NCBI RefSeq assembly: GCF_036898825.1
Contig: NZ_JARUND010000002.1
Location: 2,418,001 to 2,482,000 of the forward strand
Direction: 5' to 3'
Length of the DNA: 64,000 nt
Source: Streptomyces sp. B21-083
Lineage (GTDB): Bacteria > Actinomycetota > Actinomycetes > Streptomycetales > Streptomycetaceae
The notes below the pieces were generated by a model. That model was given only the letters and a program-made list of their open reading frames with translations, searched no databases and was not told the origin of the DNA. Positions 9,030-17,678 of the stretch are shown here, piece after piece (the first letter of the stretch is position 1; every line of letters begins with the position of its first letter). A program made the position numbers and the translations under genes.

Positions 9030-10273
9030 ACACACCGCGACCGAACGCACCGGAACCGATCGCCCCCGCACCCCGCCCGCCCTCTCCCGCAGCCCCCCTC
9101 GCCGGCCTCCGCGTCCTCGACCTGGCCACCCTGTTCGCCGGTCCGCTGGCCGCCACCATGCTCGGAGACTTCGGCGCCGAGGTGATCAAGATCGAGCATC
9201 CGGGGAAGCCGGACCCGTCCCGGGGCCACGGCCCGTCCAAGGACGGCATCGGCCTCTGGTGGAAGCTGCTGGGCCGCAACAAGCGCACGATGACCCTCGA
9301 CCTCTCCCGCCCCGGCGGCCGGACCACCCTCCTCCGGCTCGCAGCCACCGCCGACGTCGTCATCGAGAACTTCCGTCCGGGCATCCTGGAGAAGTGGGAC
9401 CTGGGCTGGCCGGAGCTGTCCGCGGTCAACCCGCGGCTGGTCCTCGCCCGGGTCACCGCCTTCGGCCAGTTCGGCCCGTACGCCCACCGTCCCGGCTTCG
9501 GCACCCTCGCCGAGGCGATGAGCGGCTTCGCCGCGATCACCGGCGAACCGGACGCACCCCCGACCCTCCCGCCCTTCGGCCTCGCCGACTCGATCGCGGG
9601 CCTGGCCACGGCGTACGCCGTCATGACGGCACTGTCCGCGCGCGAGCGAACCGGCGAGGGCCAGGTCGTCGACATGGCGATCATCGAGCCGATCCTCACG
9701 GTCCTGGGCCCGCAGCCGCTCTGGTACGACCAGCTGGGCCACGTCCAGCCGCGCACCGGCAACCGTTCGCAGAACAACGCCCCGCGCAACACCTATCGCA
9801 CGGCCGACGGCACCTGGGTCGCCGTGTCGACGTCGGCCCAGTCGATCGCCGAGCGCGTGATGCGTCTGGTCGGCCGTCCCGAGCTGATCGACGAGCCCTG
9901 GTTCGCCACCGGCGCCGACCGTGCCCGCCACGCGGACGTCCTCGACGAGGCGGTCGGCTCGTGGATCGGCCGCCACCCCCACTCCGAGGTCGTCGCGGCC
10001 TTCGAGAAGGCGGAGGCGGCGGTGGCCCCGGTCCAGGACGTCCGGGAGGTGATGACCGACCCGCAGTACCAGGCCCTCGACACCATCACCACGGTCGACG
10101 ACCCCGAACTCGGCCCGATCCGCATGCAGAACGTTCTCTTCCGCCTCTCGGCGACCCCCGGCGCGATCCGCTGGGCGGGCCGCCCGCACGGCGCGGACAC
10201 CGCGGCCGTCCTCGCCGAACTGGGCCTGACCACACCCGAGATCGACGCCCTGCGCACCGAGGGAGCCCTGTGA
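9026..10273 (+). CDS. CaiB/BaiF (family III) CoA-transferase
   Basis: 415-residue family III acyl-CoA transferase, which moves CoA between carboxylic acids through a covalent aspartyl intermediate. The N-terminal motif LAGLRVLDLATLFAGPL and GDFGAEVIKIEHP are diagnostic. The Asp in FGLADSIAG (near residue 191) is at the expected catalytic position. It starts with an ATGA overlap on paralogue 4 and ends with a GTGA overlap on the CitE-like gene, so it is translationally coupled on both sides. The donor and acceptor acids cannot be told from the sequence. Confidence 0.92.
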   Translation: MNTPRPNAPEPIAPAPRPPSPAAPLAGLRVLDLATLFAGPLAATMLGDFGAEVIKIEHPGKPDPSRGHGPSKDGIGLWWKLLGRNKRTMTLDLSRPGGRTTLLRLAATADVVIENFRPGILEKWDLGWPELSAVNPRLVLARVTAFGQFGPYAHRPGFGTLAEAMSGFAAITGEPDAPPTLPPFGLADSIAGLATAYAVMTALSARERTGEGQVVDMAIIEPILTVLGPQPLWYDQLGHVQPRTGNRSQNNAPRNTYRTADGTWVAVSTSAQSIAERVMRLVGRPELIDEPWFATGADRARHADVLDEAVGSWIGRHPHSEVVAAFEKAEAAVAPVQDVREVMTDPQYQALDTITTVDDPELGPIRMQNVLFRLSATPGAIRWAGRPHGADTAAVLAELGLTTPEIDALRTEGAL

Positions 10274-11112
10274 AGGACCATCCCCTGACCTGGCTCTACG
10301 TTCCCGGCGACCGCCCCGAGGTGGTGTCCAAGGCCCTCGCCTCCGGCGCCGACGTGATCGTCGTCGACCTGGAGGACGCGGTCGCCCCCGACCGCAAGGA
10401 GTACGCCCGCACAGCCACCGCCGAACGCCTCAGCGACCCCCAGCCGGTCCCGGTCCACGTCCGGATCAACGCCCTGGACGGCCCGCTGGCCACTCGCGAC
10501 CTCCGGGCCTTCCAATGCCTCCCCGGCGTCTCCGGCCTCCGGCTACCGAAGGTGACGACACCGCAGCAGGTCGTACGCGTGGCCACCCGCATGTCCGCGA
10601 CCGCGACCGCCGAGGCGGGGCCCCCACTCCACGCCCTCCTCGAAACCGCCCTCGGTATCGAACACGCCTTCGCCATCGCGACCGCCCACCCCGCCCTGCA
10701 CGGCATCGCGCTCGGCGAGGCCGATCTACGGGCCGACCTGGGGGTACGGGGAGACGCGGGCCTCGACTGGTGCCGCTCCCGGGTCGTCGTGGCCGCACGG
10801 GCCGCCGGACTCGCCCCGCCGCCCCAGTCGGTCCACCCGGACACCCGGGACCTCGACACGCTGGCCGCGTCCTGCGCCCACGGGCGCGCCCTGGGCTTCC
10901 TGGGCCGGGCGGCCATCCACCCCCGCCAGCTGCCGGTGATCGAACGCGCCTACCTCCCCACCCCGGAGGAGGTCGCGGACGCCGAGCAGATCGTCAAGGC
11001 GGCGGCGACGGACGAGGGCGCCCAGGCCCTCCCCGACGGCCGCTTCATCGACGCGGCGGTGGTCGCGGCGGCCCGCAGAATCCTGTCCCTGGCCGACCGC
11101 GACCGCCCCTGA
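10270..11112 (+). CDS. CitE/HpcH-family CoA-ester lyase
   Basis: 280-residue HpcH/HpaI/CitE-type (beta/alpha)8 barrel. Members cleave or hydrolyse CoA thioesters such as citryl-, malyl- or methylmalyl-CoA. Recognisable elements are WLYVPGDRP at the N-terminus, VVDLEDAV, LLETALGI with the metal-binding Glu, GEADLRADLG, and GRAAIHPRQLPVIE. The GTG start overlaps the CoA-transferase stop, with GAGGGAG upstream. It is the last gene of the six-gene operon and ends at a hairpin. Pairing with a CoA-transferase suggests activation of a hydroxy-acid followed by cleavage. Confidence 0.9.
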   Translation: MKDHPLTWLYVPGDRPEVVSKALASGADVIVVDLEDAVAPDRKEYARTATAERLSDPQPVPVHVRINALDGPLATRDLRAFQCLPGVSGLRLPKVTTPQQVVRVATRMSATATAEAGPPLHALLETALGIEHAFAIATAHPALHGIALGEADLRADLGVRGDAGLDWCRSRVVVAARAAGLAPPPQSVHPDTRDLDTLAASCAHGRALGFLGRAAIHPRQLPVIERAYLPTPEEVADAEQIVKAAATDEGAQALPDGRFIDAAVVAAARRILSLADRDRP

Positions 11113-11126
11113 CCCGAACGACGAAG

Positions 11127-11155
11127 GAGGGCGCCCCGGTCCCCGGGACGCCCTC
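11127..11155. terminator. Hairpin between convergent CitE-like gene and lgt
   Basis: GAGGGCG and CGCCCTC (7 base pairs) enclose a C/G-rich 15-base loop, 14 bases past the CitE-like stop and 20 bases past the lgt stop on the other strand. It probably works as a bidirectional terminator. Confidence 0.6.
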
Positions 11156-11174
11156 ATCGTCGTACGGCCGACAC

Positions 11175-12152
11175 CTAACCCTTCTTGGTCGGCTCCGCCT
11201 CGGCCTTGTTCTCAGCCTTGTCCCGCGACTTGTCCGCGGAGTCGGCCTCGCTGTCGGTCTCAGCCTCGGGCTTCACATCCACAGGTTCCGCATCGCTCTC
11301 GGCACCCTCGGCACCGTCCGCCGCCGAACCGTGGGGGACATCCGGCTCCACGACTTCCTCCCGGCCCGGCCGCTTCTTCGCCGAGAGCACGAAGTAGACG
11401 ACCGCGGCGATGAAGACGAAGATCGCGGTCCAGTTGTTGAGCCGCATGCCCAGGATGTGGTGGGCGTCGTCGACGCGCAGGTACTCGATCCAGAAGCGGC
11501 CCACGCAGTAGGTCGCGACGTACAGCGCGAACACCCGTCCGTGGCCGAGCGTGAAGCGGCGGTCGGCCCAGATGACCACCAGCGCGACACCGACGCACCA
11601 CAGGGACTCGTACAGGAACGTCGGGTGGTAGTAGCCCGGGACCCGGCCGTCGGTCGAGGAGGTGATGTGCAGGGCCCAGGGGACGGTGGTCTCCCGGCCG
11701 TACAGCTCCTGGTTGAACCAGTTGCCCCACCGCCCGCAAGCCTGTGCGAGGGCGATGCCGGGGGCGAGTGCGTCGGCCCACGCGGGCAGCGGGATGCCCC
11801 GCCGTCGGCAGCCGATCCACGCGCCCAGCGCGCCGAGGGCGATCGCGCCCCAGATACCGAGGCCGCCCTCCCAGATCTTGAAGGCGTCCACCCAGTCGCG
11901 GCCGTCGCTGAAGTACAGCTCGTAGTCCGTGATCACGTGGTAGAGGCGGCCACCGACCAGACCGAAGGGCACGGCCCAGACCGCGATGTCGGCCACCGTG
12001 CCGGGTCGGCCCCCGCGGGCGAGCCAGCGCTTGTTGCCGAGCCAGACCGCGACGAAGACTCCGATGATGATGCAGAACGCGTAGCCGCGCAGCGGAATGG
12101 GTCCAAGGTGCAGCACCCCGCGCGACGGACTGGGAATGAAGGCGATTTCCAT
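11175..12152 (-). CDS. lgt: Prolipoprotein diacylglyceryl transferase with a charged C-terminal tail
   Basis: Lgt moves diacylglycerol from phosphatidylglycerol to the lipobox Cys of prolipoproteins, the first step of lipoprotein maturation. 325 residues; several membrane segments and the signature ACGRWGNWFNQELYGRE near residue 145. The last 60 or so residues form a Glu/Asp/Lys/Ala-rich tail not needed in most Lgt proteins. I start at ATG 12150-12152 (MEIAFIPSPSRG); a frame extension to 12215 adds residues unlike Lgt. lspA, the next lipoprotein maturation step, is at 49064. A strong terminator separates it from the DsbA-like gene. Confidence 0.96.
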   Translation of the reverse strand: MEIAFIPSPSRGVLHLGPIPLRGYAFCIIIGVFVAVWLGNKRWLARGGRPGTVADIAVWAVPFGLVGGRLYHVITDYELYFSDGRDWVDAFKIWEGGLGIWGAIALGALGAWIGCRRRGIPLPAWADALAPGIALAQACGRWGNWFNQELYGRETTVPWALHITSSTDGRVPGYYHPTFLYESLWCVGVALVVIWADRRFTLGHGRVFALYVATYCVGRFWIEYLRVDDAHHILGMRLNNWTAIFVFIAAVVYFVLSAKKRPGREEVVEPDVPHGSAADGAEGAESDAEPVDVKPEAETDSEADSADKSRDKAENKAEAEPTKKG

Positions 12153-12225
12153 GGCAGTCCCGACGCTACCTTGACGGACGCGGAGGATGTGAGCCGCCCC
12201 GGGCAACGGCTCCATAACGGGCGGT

Positions 12226-12260
12226 GCCCCGGGTTCCGCTCACGACGCGGAACCCGGGGC
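12226..12260. terminator. 14-base-pair perfect hairpin terminator
   Basis: GCCCCGGGTTCCGC (12226-12239) pairs perfectly with 12247-12260 around a 7-base loop. It lies 40 bases past the stop codon of the minus-strand DsbA-like gene and before lgt, so it should end the trp-side transcript. Confidence 0.85.
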
Positions 12261-12299
12261 ACTCAGGAAGCCCGAGAGCACCCCGAGAACACCCGGGCC

Positions 12300-13076
12300 C
12301 TACGCCTTGTCGGCGGCCTCGACCATCTGCTTCAGCTTCGCCGGGGTCATCGTCTGGTCCTGGTAGATGTTGTTCCCGTTGAGCAGCACGGTCGGCGTGC
12401 CGCCGAAACCACCGCTCTGGAAGGCCTGGTTCGACTTCACCACCCAGCTGTTGTGCGTGCCGTCCTCGACACATGTCCGGAACGCGGGTGTGTCGAGCCC
12501 GTCGACCTTCGCCGCCAGTTCGATGAGCTTGCTGTCCTTCGCGAAGGCGTCGTCGGCCTCCTGCGGCTGGTTCTCGTACAGCACGTCGTGGTACGCCCTG
12601 AACTTGCCGGTGTCCTGGGCGCAGGCGGCGGCGTTGGCCGCGTGGCGGGAGCCGCTGCCGCTCATGTTGCCGTCGATGATCGTCGCCAGGTGGTACTGCA
12701 CCCTCAGCTTGCCCGCGTCCGTCAACTCATGAATGGTCGAGCGGTAGTTGGTCTCGAAGGCCTGGCAGGCCGGACAGCGGAAGTCCTCCCACACAGTGAG
12801 CGTCGCCTTGGCGCTCTCCTCGCCCACGGGGATCGCGAGGCTGTCCTTGCCCTGCGCGCCCGAGGGCGCCACGACCGGGCCGGCGCTCTTGCTCTTGCTG
12901 TCCTTTCCGGTGTTCGCGGCGACGACACCGATCACCGCCGCCAGGCCCAGCACGCAGACCACACTGGCGCCCACGATCAACGCCCGCCGCCGCTTCTCCG
13001 CGGACTTCTGCTTCTCACGCTCGACCGCCAGCCGCTCGCGGGCGGTGCGCTTTCCGTCACGATTCTTCTCGCTCAC
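12300..13076 (-). CDS. Membrane-anchored DsbA-like thioredoxin-fold protein
   Basis: 258 residues. A basic cytoplasmic N-terminus (ARERLAVEREKQKSAEKRRR) is followed by one membrane segment (about residues 33-55) and an extracytoplasmic thioredoxin-fold domain with the redox motif CPAC and the cis-Pro loop GGTPTV. This matches actinobacterial DsbA-like proteins that oxidise or isomerise thiols of secreted proteins. The GTG start at 13074-13076 follows a GGGG stretch. It lies 89 bases after trpA and ends before a strong terminator. A paralogue with CPIC is at 41834. Confidence 0.88.
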   Translation of the reverse strand: MSEKNRDGKRTARERLAVEREKQKSAEKRRRALIVGASVVCVLGLAAVIGVVAANTGKDSKSKSAGPVVAPSGAQGKDSLAIPVGEESAKATLTVWEDFRCPACQAFETNYRSTIHELTDAGKLRVQYHLATIIDGNMSGSGSRHAANAAACAQDTGKFRAYHDVLYENQPQEADDAFAKDSKLIELAAKVDGLDTPAFRTCVEDGTHNSWVVKSNQAFQSGGFGGTPTVLLNGNNIYQDQTMTPAKLKQMVEAADKA

Positions 13077-13165
13077 ACCCCGCAGAACGAACCGGGGAGA
13101 CGCATTGCGCCTCCCCGGCCCCAGGTCCACCCGTTCGGGCGACCTGTGCGAAATGTCCCGCCCAC

Positions 13166-13984
13166 CTACGCCGTGCCGCGTACGCCCTTCGCGAGGTCGG
13201 CGGCGAGTTCCCGCACCGCCTCGACACCGGCCGCGTGGTCCGGCGCGTCGAGCATCCGCTTCACGAAGGCCGACCCGACGATCACCCCGTCGGCGAAGCC
13301 GGCGACCTCGGCGGCCTGCGCCGCGTCGGAGACGCCGAGCCCGACACAGACCGGCAGGCCGGTGCCGGTGCCCCGGGTGCGCCGGACGAGGTCCTGGGCC
13401 TGGGCGCCGACCGACACCCGGGTCCCCGTGACGCCCATGAGTGAGGCGGCGTACACGAACCCGCTGCCGGCCGCCGTGATCTCGGCGAGGCGCGCGTCCT
13501 TGCTGCTGGGCGCGACGACGAACACGGTGGCGAGCCCGTGCTTCTCGGCGTGCTCCCTCCACAGCGCGGACTCCTGCACGGGCAGGTCGGGCAGGATGCA
13601 CCCGGCGCCGCCCGCCTCCGCGAGCTCGGCGGTGAAGCGCTCCACGCCGTAGCGGTCGATCGGGTTCCAGTACGTCATGACGAGCACCGGCTTCCCGGTG
13701 GCCTCGTACGCCTCCCGGACCGTGCGCATCACGTCCGCGATCTTGACCCCGCCGCGCAGGGCGATGTCGTCGGCGGTCTGGATGACAGGACCGTCGAGCA
13801 CCGGGTCACTGTGCGGCAGCCCGACCTCGACGATGTCGGCGCCGCCGTCGAACACCGCCTTGATGGCGTCGATCCCACCGTCGACGGTCGGGAACCCGGC
13901 GGGGAGGTACGCGATGAGCGCGGACCGGCCCTCGGCCCTGGCACCGGCGAGGGTGTCCGACAGCAGCTGGATGTTCCCGCTCAC
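13166..13984 (-). CDS. trpA: Tryptophan synthase alpha chain
   Basis: 272 residues. TrpA cleaves indole-3-glycerol phosphate to indole, which is channelled to TrpB. The catalytic Glu and Asp are in [17 protein letters not shown] (near residues 53 and 64), and the phosphate-binding segments GLGVSD and [10 protein letters not shown] are present. The GTG start overlaps the trpB stop by 4 bases (GTGA), so the two subunits are translationally coupled. Next on the strand is the DsbA-like gene, with an 89-base gap. Confidence 0.98.
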   Translation of the reverse strand: MSGNIQLLSDTLAGARAEGRSALIAYLPAGFPTVDGGIDAIKAVFDGGADIVEVGLPHSDPVLDGPVIQTADDIALRGGVKIADVMRTVREAYEATGKPVLVMTYWNPIDRYGVERFTAELAEAGGAGCILPDLPVQESALWREHAEKHGLATVFVVAPSSKDARLAEITAAGSGFVYAASLMGVTGTRVSVGAQAQDLVRRTRGTGTGLPVCVGLGVSDAAQAAEVAGFADGVIVGSAFVKRMLDAPDHAAGVEAVRELAADLAKGVRGTA

Positions 13985-15264
13985 TTGGCGTCCCCCTCGA
14001 TCTCGGCGGTGTCGGCCGCGTTCGCGGCGACCTCGGCGTCCGTGTCGTACAGGTCGAAGTACCGGGCGGCGGTGTCCATGTCCTTGTCGCCGCGCCCGGA
14101 GAGGTTGATGACGATCAGGCCGTCCTTGCCCAGCTCCTTGCCGACCTCGAGCGCACCGGCCAGCGCGTGCGCGCTCTCGATGGCCGGGATGATGCCCTCG
14201 GTACGGGACAGCAGTCGCAGCGCCTGCATGGCGGCGTCGTCGGTGACCGCGCGGTACTCGGCGCGTCCGCTGTCCTTGAGGTAGGAGTGCTCGGGCCCGA
14301 TGCCCGGGTAGTCGAGCCCGGCGGAGATGGAGTAGGGCTCGGTGATCTGCCCCTCCTCGTCCTGCAGGACGTACGACCGGGACCCGTGCAGAATGCCGGG
14401 CTCACCTGCGGTGAGGGTGGCGGCGTGCTCGCCGGTCTCGACACCGTGTCCGGCGGGCTCGCATCCGATGAGCCGGACGTCGGCGTCGGGGATGAAGACG
14501 TGGAAGAGCCCGATGGCGTTGGATCCGCCGCCCACGCAGGCGACGGCGGCGTCGGGCAGCCGTCCGGCCTGCTCAAGGAGCTGCCTGCGGGCCTCGACGC
14601 CGATCACCCGGTGGAAGTCGCGCACCATCGCCGGGAAGGGGTGCGGTCCGGCCACGGTCCCGAACAGGTAGTGCGTGCGGTCCACGTTGGCGACCCAGTC
14701 GCGGAACGCCTCGTTGATGGCGTCCTTGAGGGTGCGCGAACCGGACTTCACGGCGATGACCTCGGCGCCGAGCATGCGCATCCGGGCGACGTTCAGGGCC
14801 TGGCGCTGGGTGTCGATCTCGCCCATGTAGATGGTGCATTCGAGCCCGAACAGCGCACAGGCGGTCGCGGTGGCGACCCCGTGCTGACCGGCCCCGGTCT
14901 CGGCGATGACCCGGGTCTTGCCCATCCTCCTGGTGAGGAGGGCCTGCCCGAGCACGTTGTTGATCTTGTGGGACCCGGTGTGGTTCAGGTCCTCCCGCTT
15001 GAGGAAGACCCGGGCGCCACCGGCGTGCTCGGCGAACCGGCGCACCTCGGTGAGGGAGCTGGGCCGCCCGGTGTAGTGGACGAGCAGATCGTCGAGCTCA
15101 CGGGCGAACTCCGGGTCGGACTTCGCCTTGTCGTACTCGACGGCGACCTCGTCCACGGCGGCGACGAGCGCCTCCGGAATGAACTTGCCGCCAAAGGCAC
15201 CGAAGTACCCGTCGACATCGGGCACTTGACCCGCCGGATCAGGAATGAAGAACTCACTGGACAT
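13981..15264 (-). CDS. trpB: Tryptophan synthase beta chain
   Basis: 427 residues. TrpB condenses indole with serine using PLP. The PLP lysine is in [16 protein letters not shown], and the phosphate-binding loop is GGGSNAIG. The ATG start ([10 protein letters not shown]) is about 180 bases downstream of trpM, with an R1 repeat in between, so part of its transcription or messenger stability could be set separately from trpC-trpM. Confidence 0.98.
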   Translation of the reverse strand: MSSEFFIPDPAGQVPDVDGYFGAFGGKFIPEALVAAVDEVAVEYDKAKSDPEFARELDDLLVHYTGRPSSLTEVRRFAEHAGGARVFLKREDLNHTGSHKINNVLGQALLTRRMGKTRVIAETGAGQHGVATATACALFGLECTIYMGEIDTQRQALNVARMRMLGAEVIAVKSGSRTLKDAINEAFRDWVANVDRTHYLFGTVAGPHPFPAMVRDFHRVIGVEARRQLLEQAGRLPDAAVACVGGGSNAIGLFHVFIPDADVRLIGCEPAGHGVETGEHAATLTAGEPGILHGSRSYVLQDEEGQITEPYSISAGLDYPGIGPEHSYLKDSGRAEYRAVTDDAAMQALRLLSRTEGIIPAIESAHALAGALEVGKELGKDGLIVINLSGRGDKDMDTAARYFDLYDTDAEVAANAADTAEIEGDAK

Positions 15265-15333
15265 ACGACTGCTACCTCACAGGGGCAAGGCAATGCCCCG
15301 GGATTCGGTCTGGACAAGGGAAACGTGAGGGAC

Positions 15334-15376
15334 GCGCCCCTATAGGGGCGCGGGGAACTGCGTGACCAGCCACAAC
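15334..15376. repeat. Dispersed intergenic repeat R1, copy A
   Basis: An 18-base perfect palindrome (15334-15351, arms GCGCCCC and GGGGCGC around TATA) followed by GGGGAACTGCGTGACCAGCC and ACAAC. The same palindrome and tail occur at 21065 and 62644. Here it lies between trpM and trpB on the minus strand. Confidence 0.85.
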
Positions 15377-15449
15377 GAACCCGCGGCCGAAAACGCACCC
15401 CTCGCGAAGCACAAAGCCAGGGCGCAGCCCGAATCAGACGAACCGCACC

Positions 15450-15623
15450 CTACTGCCAAGCCCCGCAGGGCCATCGCATCCCGTTGACCTGTCCAGGCTC
15501 GTCCCCGATGACATACCGAACCCGCCGCCCGTGCACCCTCCGCGCGGGAGCGCGACAGCCACGGGGGCGGCAGCCACGCGCGAGGCGGGCGTACCGGTCC
15601 ATGGGGGTCAGGGTGAGTGTCAT
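15450..15623 (-). CDS. trpM: Small tryptophan-biosynthesis modulator TrpM
   Basis: 57-residue, very basic protein between trpC and trpB, the position of trpM (trpX) in Streptomyces coelicolor, where the product has been reported to modulate tryptophan production and development. The core MDRYARLARGCRPRGCRAPA is Cys/Arg-rich and GDEPGQVNGMRW lies near the end. ATG 15621-15623 is the likely start, with TTG 15632 as an alternative. There is no good ribosome-binding site, so it may be coupled to trpC, whose stop is 22 bases upstream. The molecular function is not established. Confidence 0.8.
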   Translation of the reverse strand: MTLTLTPMDRYARLARGCRPRGCRAPARRVHGRRVRYVIGDEPGQVNGMRWPCGAWQ

Positions 15624-15645
15624 CGGGGCCAACTCTAGCCGGAGA

Positions 15646-16455
15646 TCAGCCGCGCCCGTGCCGCAGCGCGGGATGCTCCCCCGCCGCCACCAGGTCGGAC
15701 ACCGCCGACCTGGGGTCGCGCCCGGTGACGAGGGACTCGCCGACCAGCACCGCGTCGGCGCCCGCGTTGGCGTACGCGATCAGATCGTGCGGGCCACGGA
15801 CACCAGACTCGGCGATCTTGACGATGCTGTCGGGGATCTCGGGGGCGACCCGCTCGAACGTGGTGCGGTCGACCTCCAGGGTCTTCAGGTTGCGCGCGTT
15901 GACACCGATGATCCGGGCCCCCGCGTCCACCGCCCGCTCGACCTCGTCCTCGTCGTGCACCTCGACGATCGGGGTGAGCCCGATGGACTCGGCGCGCTCG
16001 ATGAGGGACTCCAGAGCCGACTGGTCGAGGGCGGAGACGATCAGCAGGGCCAGATCGGCCCCGTACGCCCGCGCCTCCCACAGCTGGTAGGACGTGACGA
16101 TGAAGTCCTTGCGCAGCACCGGGATGTCCACCTGGGCGCGCACCGCCTCCAGGTCCGCCAGCGAGCCGCCGAAGCGGCGCTGTTCGGTGAGGACGGAGAT
16201 GACGGCCGCGCCACCCGCCTCGTAGTCCGAGGCGAGGCCGGCCGGGTCGGCGATGGCCGCGAGCGCGCCCTTGGAGGGGCTGGACCGCTTGACCTCGCAG
16301 ATGACCTTGACGCCTTCGCCGCGCAGTGCGGCGACCCCGTCCTTGGCTGCGGGAGCCTTCGCCGCGCGCTCCTTGAGCTCGTCGAGGCTGACGCGCGCCT
16401 GCCGCTCCGCGAGGTCGGCACGGACTCCGTCGATGATCTCGTCGAGCACACTCAC
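15646..16455 (-). CDS. trpC: Indole-3-glycerol phosphate synthase
   Basis: 269 residues. TrpC closes the indole ring from carboxyphenylamino-deoxyribulose phosphate. Diagnostic pieces: [11 protein letters not shown] with the substrate-binding Lys, [12 protein letters not shown] with the catalytic Lys, [13 protein letters not shown] and [11 protein letters not shown]. The GTG start at 16453-16455 follows a GGGGG stretch. It is the first gene of the trpC-trpM-trpB-trpA unit. A 15-base inverted repeat lies 32-46 bases upstream. Confidence 0.98.
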   Translation of the reverse strand: MSVLDEIIDGVRADLAERQARVSLDELKERAAKAPAAKDGVAALRGEGVKVICEVKRSSPSKGALAAIADPAGLASDYEAGGAAVISVLTEQRRFGGSLADLEAVRAQVDIPVLRKDFIVTSYQLWEARAYGADLALLIVSALDQSALESLIERAESIGLTPIVEVHDEDEVERAVDAGARIIGVNARNLKTLEVDRTTFERVAPEIPDSIVKIAESGVRGPHDLIAYANAGADAVLVGESLVTGRDPRSAVSDLVAAGEHPALRHGRG

Positions 16456-16486
16456 GCGAGCGGCCCCCTTTCAGACGGTAGGCGAT

Positions 16487-16501
16487 TGGCTGTTCCAGCC
16501 A
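16487..16501. promoter_or_regulatory. Inverted repeat upstream of trpC
   Basis: TGGCTG-TTC-CAGCCA, six-base arms with a 3-base spacer, 32 bases before the trpC start. Position and symmetry fit an operator or a small messenger hairpin. No Trp-codon leader peptide with its own stop was found here. Confidence 0.35.
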
Positions 16502-16559
16502 TTCACACCATTGAAGCTGCACAAACTGTCAAAGCTGGTCACTCCGATGGTATCCGGAG

Positions 16560-16574
16560 GAGGGCGTGGCCCTC
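16560..16574 (-). terminator. Short hairpin past the DUF2752 gene
   Basis: GAGGGC-GTG-GCCCTC, six-base arms, 46 bases past the stop codon of the DUF2752 gene and before the trpC promoter region. It could partly end the upstream transcript. Confidence 0.4.
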
Positions 16575-16620
16575 ACATCCGGTTGACACCGGTCCCACTA
16601 CCTGGACATCCACTATTTGA

Positions 16621-17070
16621 TCAAGGGTGGAGCCAGCCACCGAACGGCAGGTTCCGGACAACCGTGAAGACCAGCAGCAATGCTCCAAGACTCCACAGCT
16701 GCGCCGGCCCGAGGTCGATCCGCATCGGCCGTCCGCGCGCCGCGCGGACCACCCAGACGGTCCACAGAACGGCGAAGGCCACGTACCCCGCCACGGCGAG
16801 CGCGTTGGCGCCGAGAGCCGTCGTCCAGTCTCCGTGGACGAAGGCGTAGGCGCTGCGCAGACCGCCGCAGCCCGGGCAGTACACGCCGGTCAGACGCAGC
16901 AGCGGGCAGACGGGGTAGTGGCCGGGTTCGTTGGGGTCGACCGTCCCGACGTACGCGAAGGCCCCGACGACGGCCGCGAGCACCCCGGCGGGCACGGCCA
17001 CCCGGCCCAGGACGGCACCGGCGCCCGACGACACGCCTTGTTGAGCCGGCTCGGTGTTCACCTGACGCAT
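16621..17070 (-). CDS. DUF2752 membrane protein of the trp cluster
   Basis: 149 residues with three to four membrane segments. The hallmark of DUF2752, C-P-x(n)-TGxxCPGCG, is present as CPLLRLTGVYCPGCGGLRS near residues 55-73; the conserved cysteines suggest a metal- or redox-related role, not demonstrated. Function is unknown. It lies between the HGxxPAAW gene and trpC in an arrangement conserved in actinobacterial trp regions. Confidence 0.85.
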   Translation of the reverse strand: MRQVNTEPAQQGVSSGAGAVLGRVAVPAGVLAAVVGAFAYVGTVDPNEPGHYPVCPLLRLTGVYCPGCGGLRSAYAFVHGDWTTALGANALAVAGYVAFAVLWTVWVVRAARGRPMRIDLGPAQLWSLGALLLVFTVVRNLPFGGWLHP

Positions 17071-17163
17071 TCTGCCTCCTGCGGGGCGTGCACGCGCGAA
17101 GGGCGGCTCCGGCGCTCTCGCCGGGCCGCCCCTGCCGGTCCGAGAACCGGTCCCCTACGGGGT

Positions 17164-17418
17164 TCAGCTCTCGGCACCCGCCGGTTCACCCGCGACCTTG
17201 TGGCCCTGACGTCCCCGGGTGGTGGGCTTCTGCTTGCCGAGGCCCATCGCGGCCATGATCCAGCCGACGACACCGCCGAGGACCACGACCACCATGCCGG
17301 CCCAGAAGCCCACCGGCTCGGCCATCACCATGAAGGCGCCCGATACGCAGAAACCGATGATGGTGATGGTGACGCCGGTCCAGGCGGCCAAAGTGTGACC
17401 GTGGCTGTTGCCCGCCAT
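17164..17418 (-). CDS. HGxxPAAW-family small membrane protein
   Basis: 84 residues. The N-terminal motif HGHTLAAWTG corresponds to the HGxxPAAW signature, with Leu in place of Pro. Two membrane segments follow (about residues 13-31 and 37-59), then a basic tail. ATG 17416-17418 has GAGGAG at ideal distance. Function unknown; genes of this type recur beside trpE and trpC in actinobacteria. Confidence 0.85.
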   Translation of the reverse strand: MAGNSHGHTLAAWTGVTITIIGFCVSGAFMVMAEPVGFWAGMVVVVLGGVVGWIMAAMGLGKQKPTTRGRQGHKVAGEPAGAES

Positions 17419-17648
17419 GACTTGCTCCTCGTTGCTGAGTTGCTGGTTGTTGAATGCAGTACGTGGTGAGCCGGACGCTCGTCGCCCATTGTCACGCACG
17501 CGCACGCGTGGAGGATGCCCGGGGTCAACACAGCGAGTCTCCCCGGGGCTGAGAGGGACCGGCGAGCCGGGTACGGCTGCGCCGCGCGGGAGATCCTGCG
17601 CTGGATCGAAGCCGAGAGTGGGAGAGCGACCAGCCACGAGGGACCCAC

Positions 17649-17664
17649 GGGCGGCGCACCGCCC
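17649..17664 (-). terminator. Short hairpin past the Trp-associated membrane gene
   Basis: GGGCGG-CGCA-CCGCCC, 15 bases past the stop codon of the minus-strand gene ending at 17679. The 17419-17678 gap otherwise holds the promoter region of the HGxxPAAW gene and nothing else I can name. Confidence 0.4.
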
Positions 17665-17678
17665 TGCCGGCGGAGCGC

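Noticed and set aside
10515..13652. A 1045-codon plus-strand frame across CitE-like, lgt and DsbA-like genes
   Set aside because: Spans several proven genes on both strands and shows no domain.
16456..16522. Possible trp leader peptide with two Trp codons (frame starting near 16522)
   Set aside because: The frame has no stop before trpC, so it cannot work as a classical attenuator peptide; the Trp codons are probably chance.
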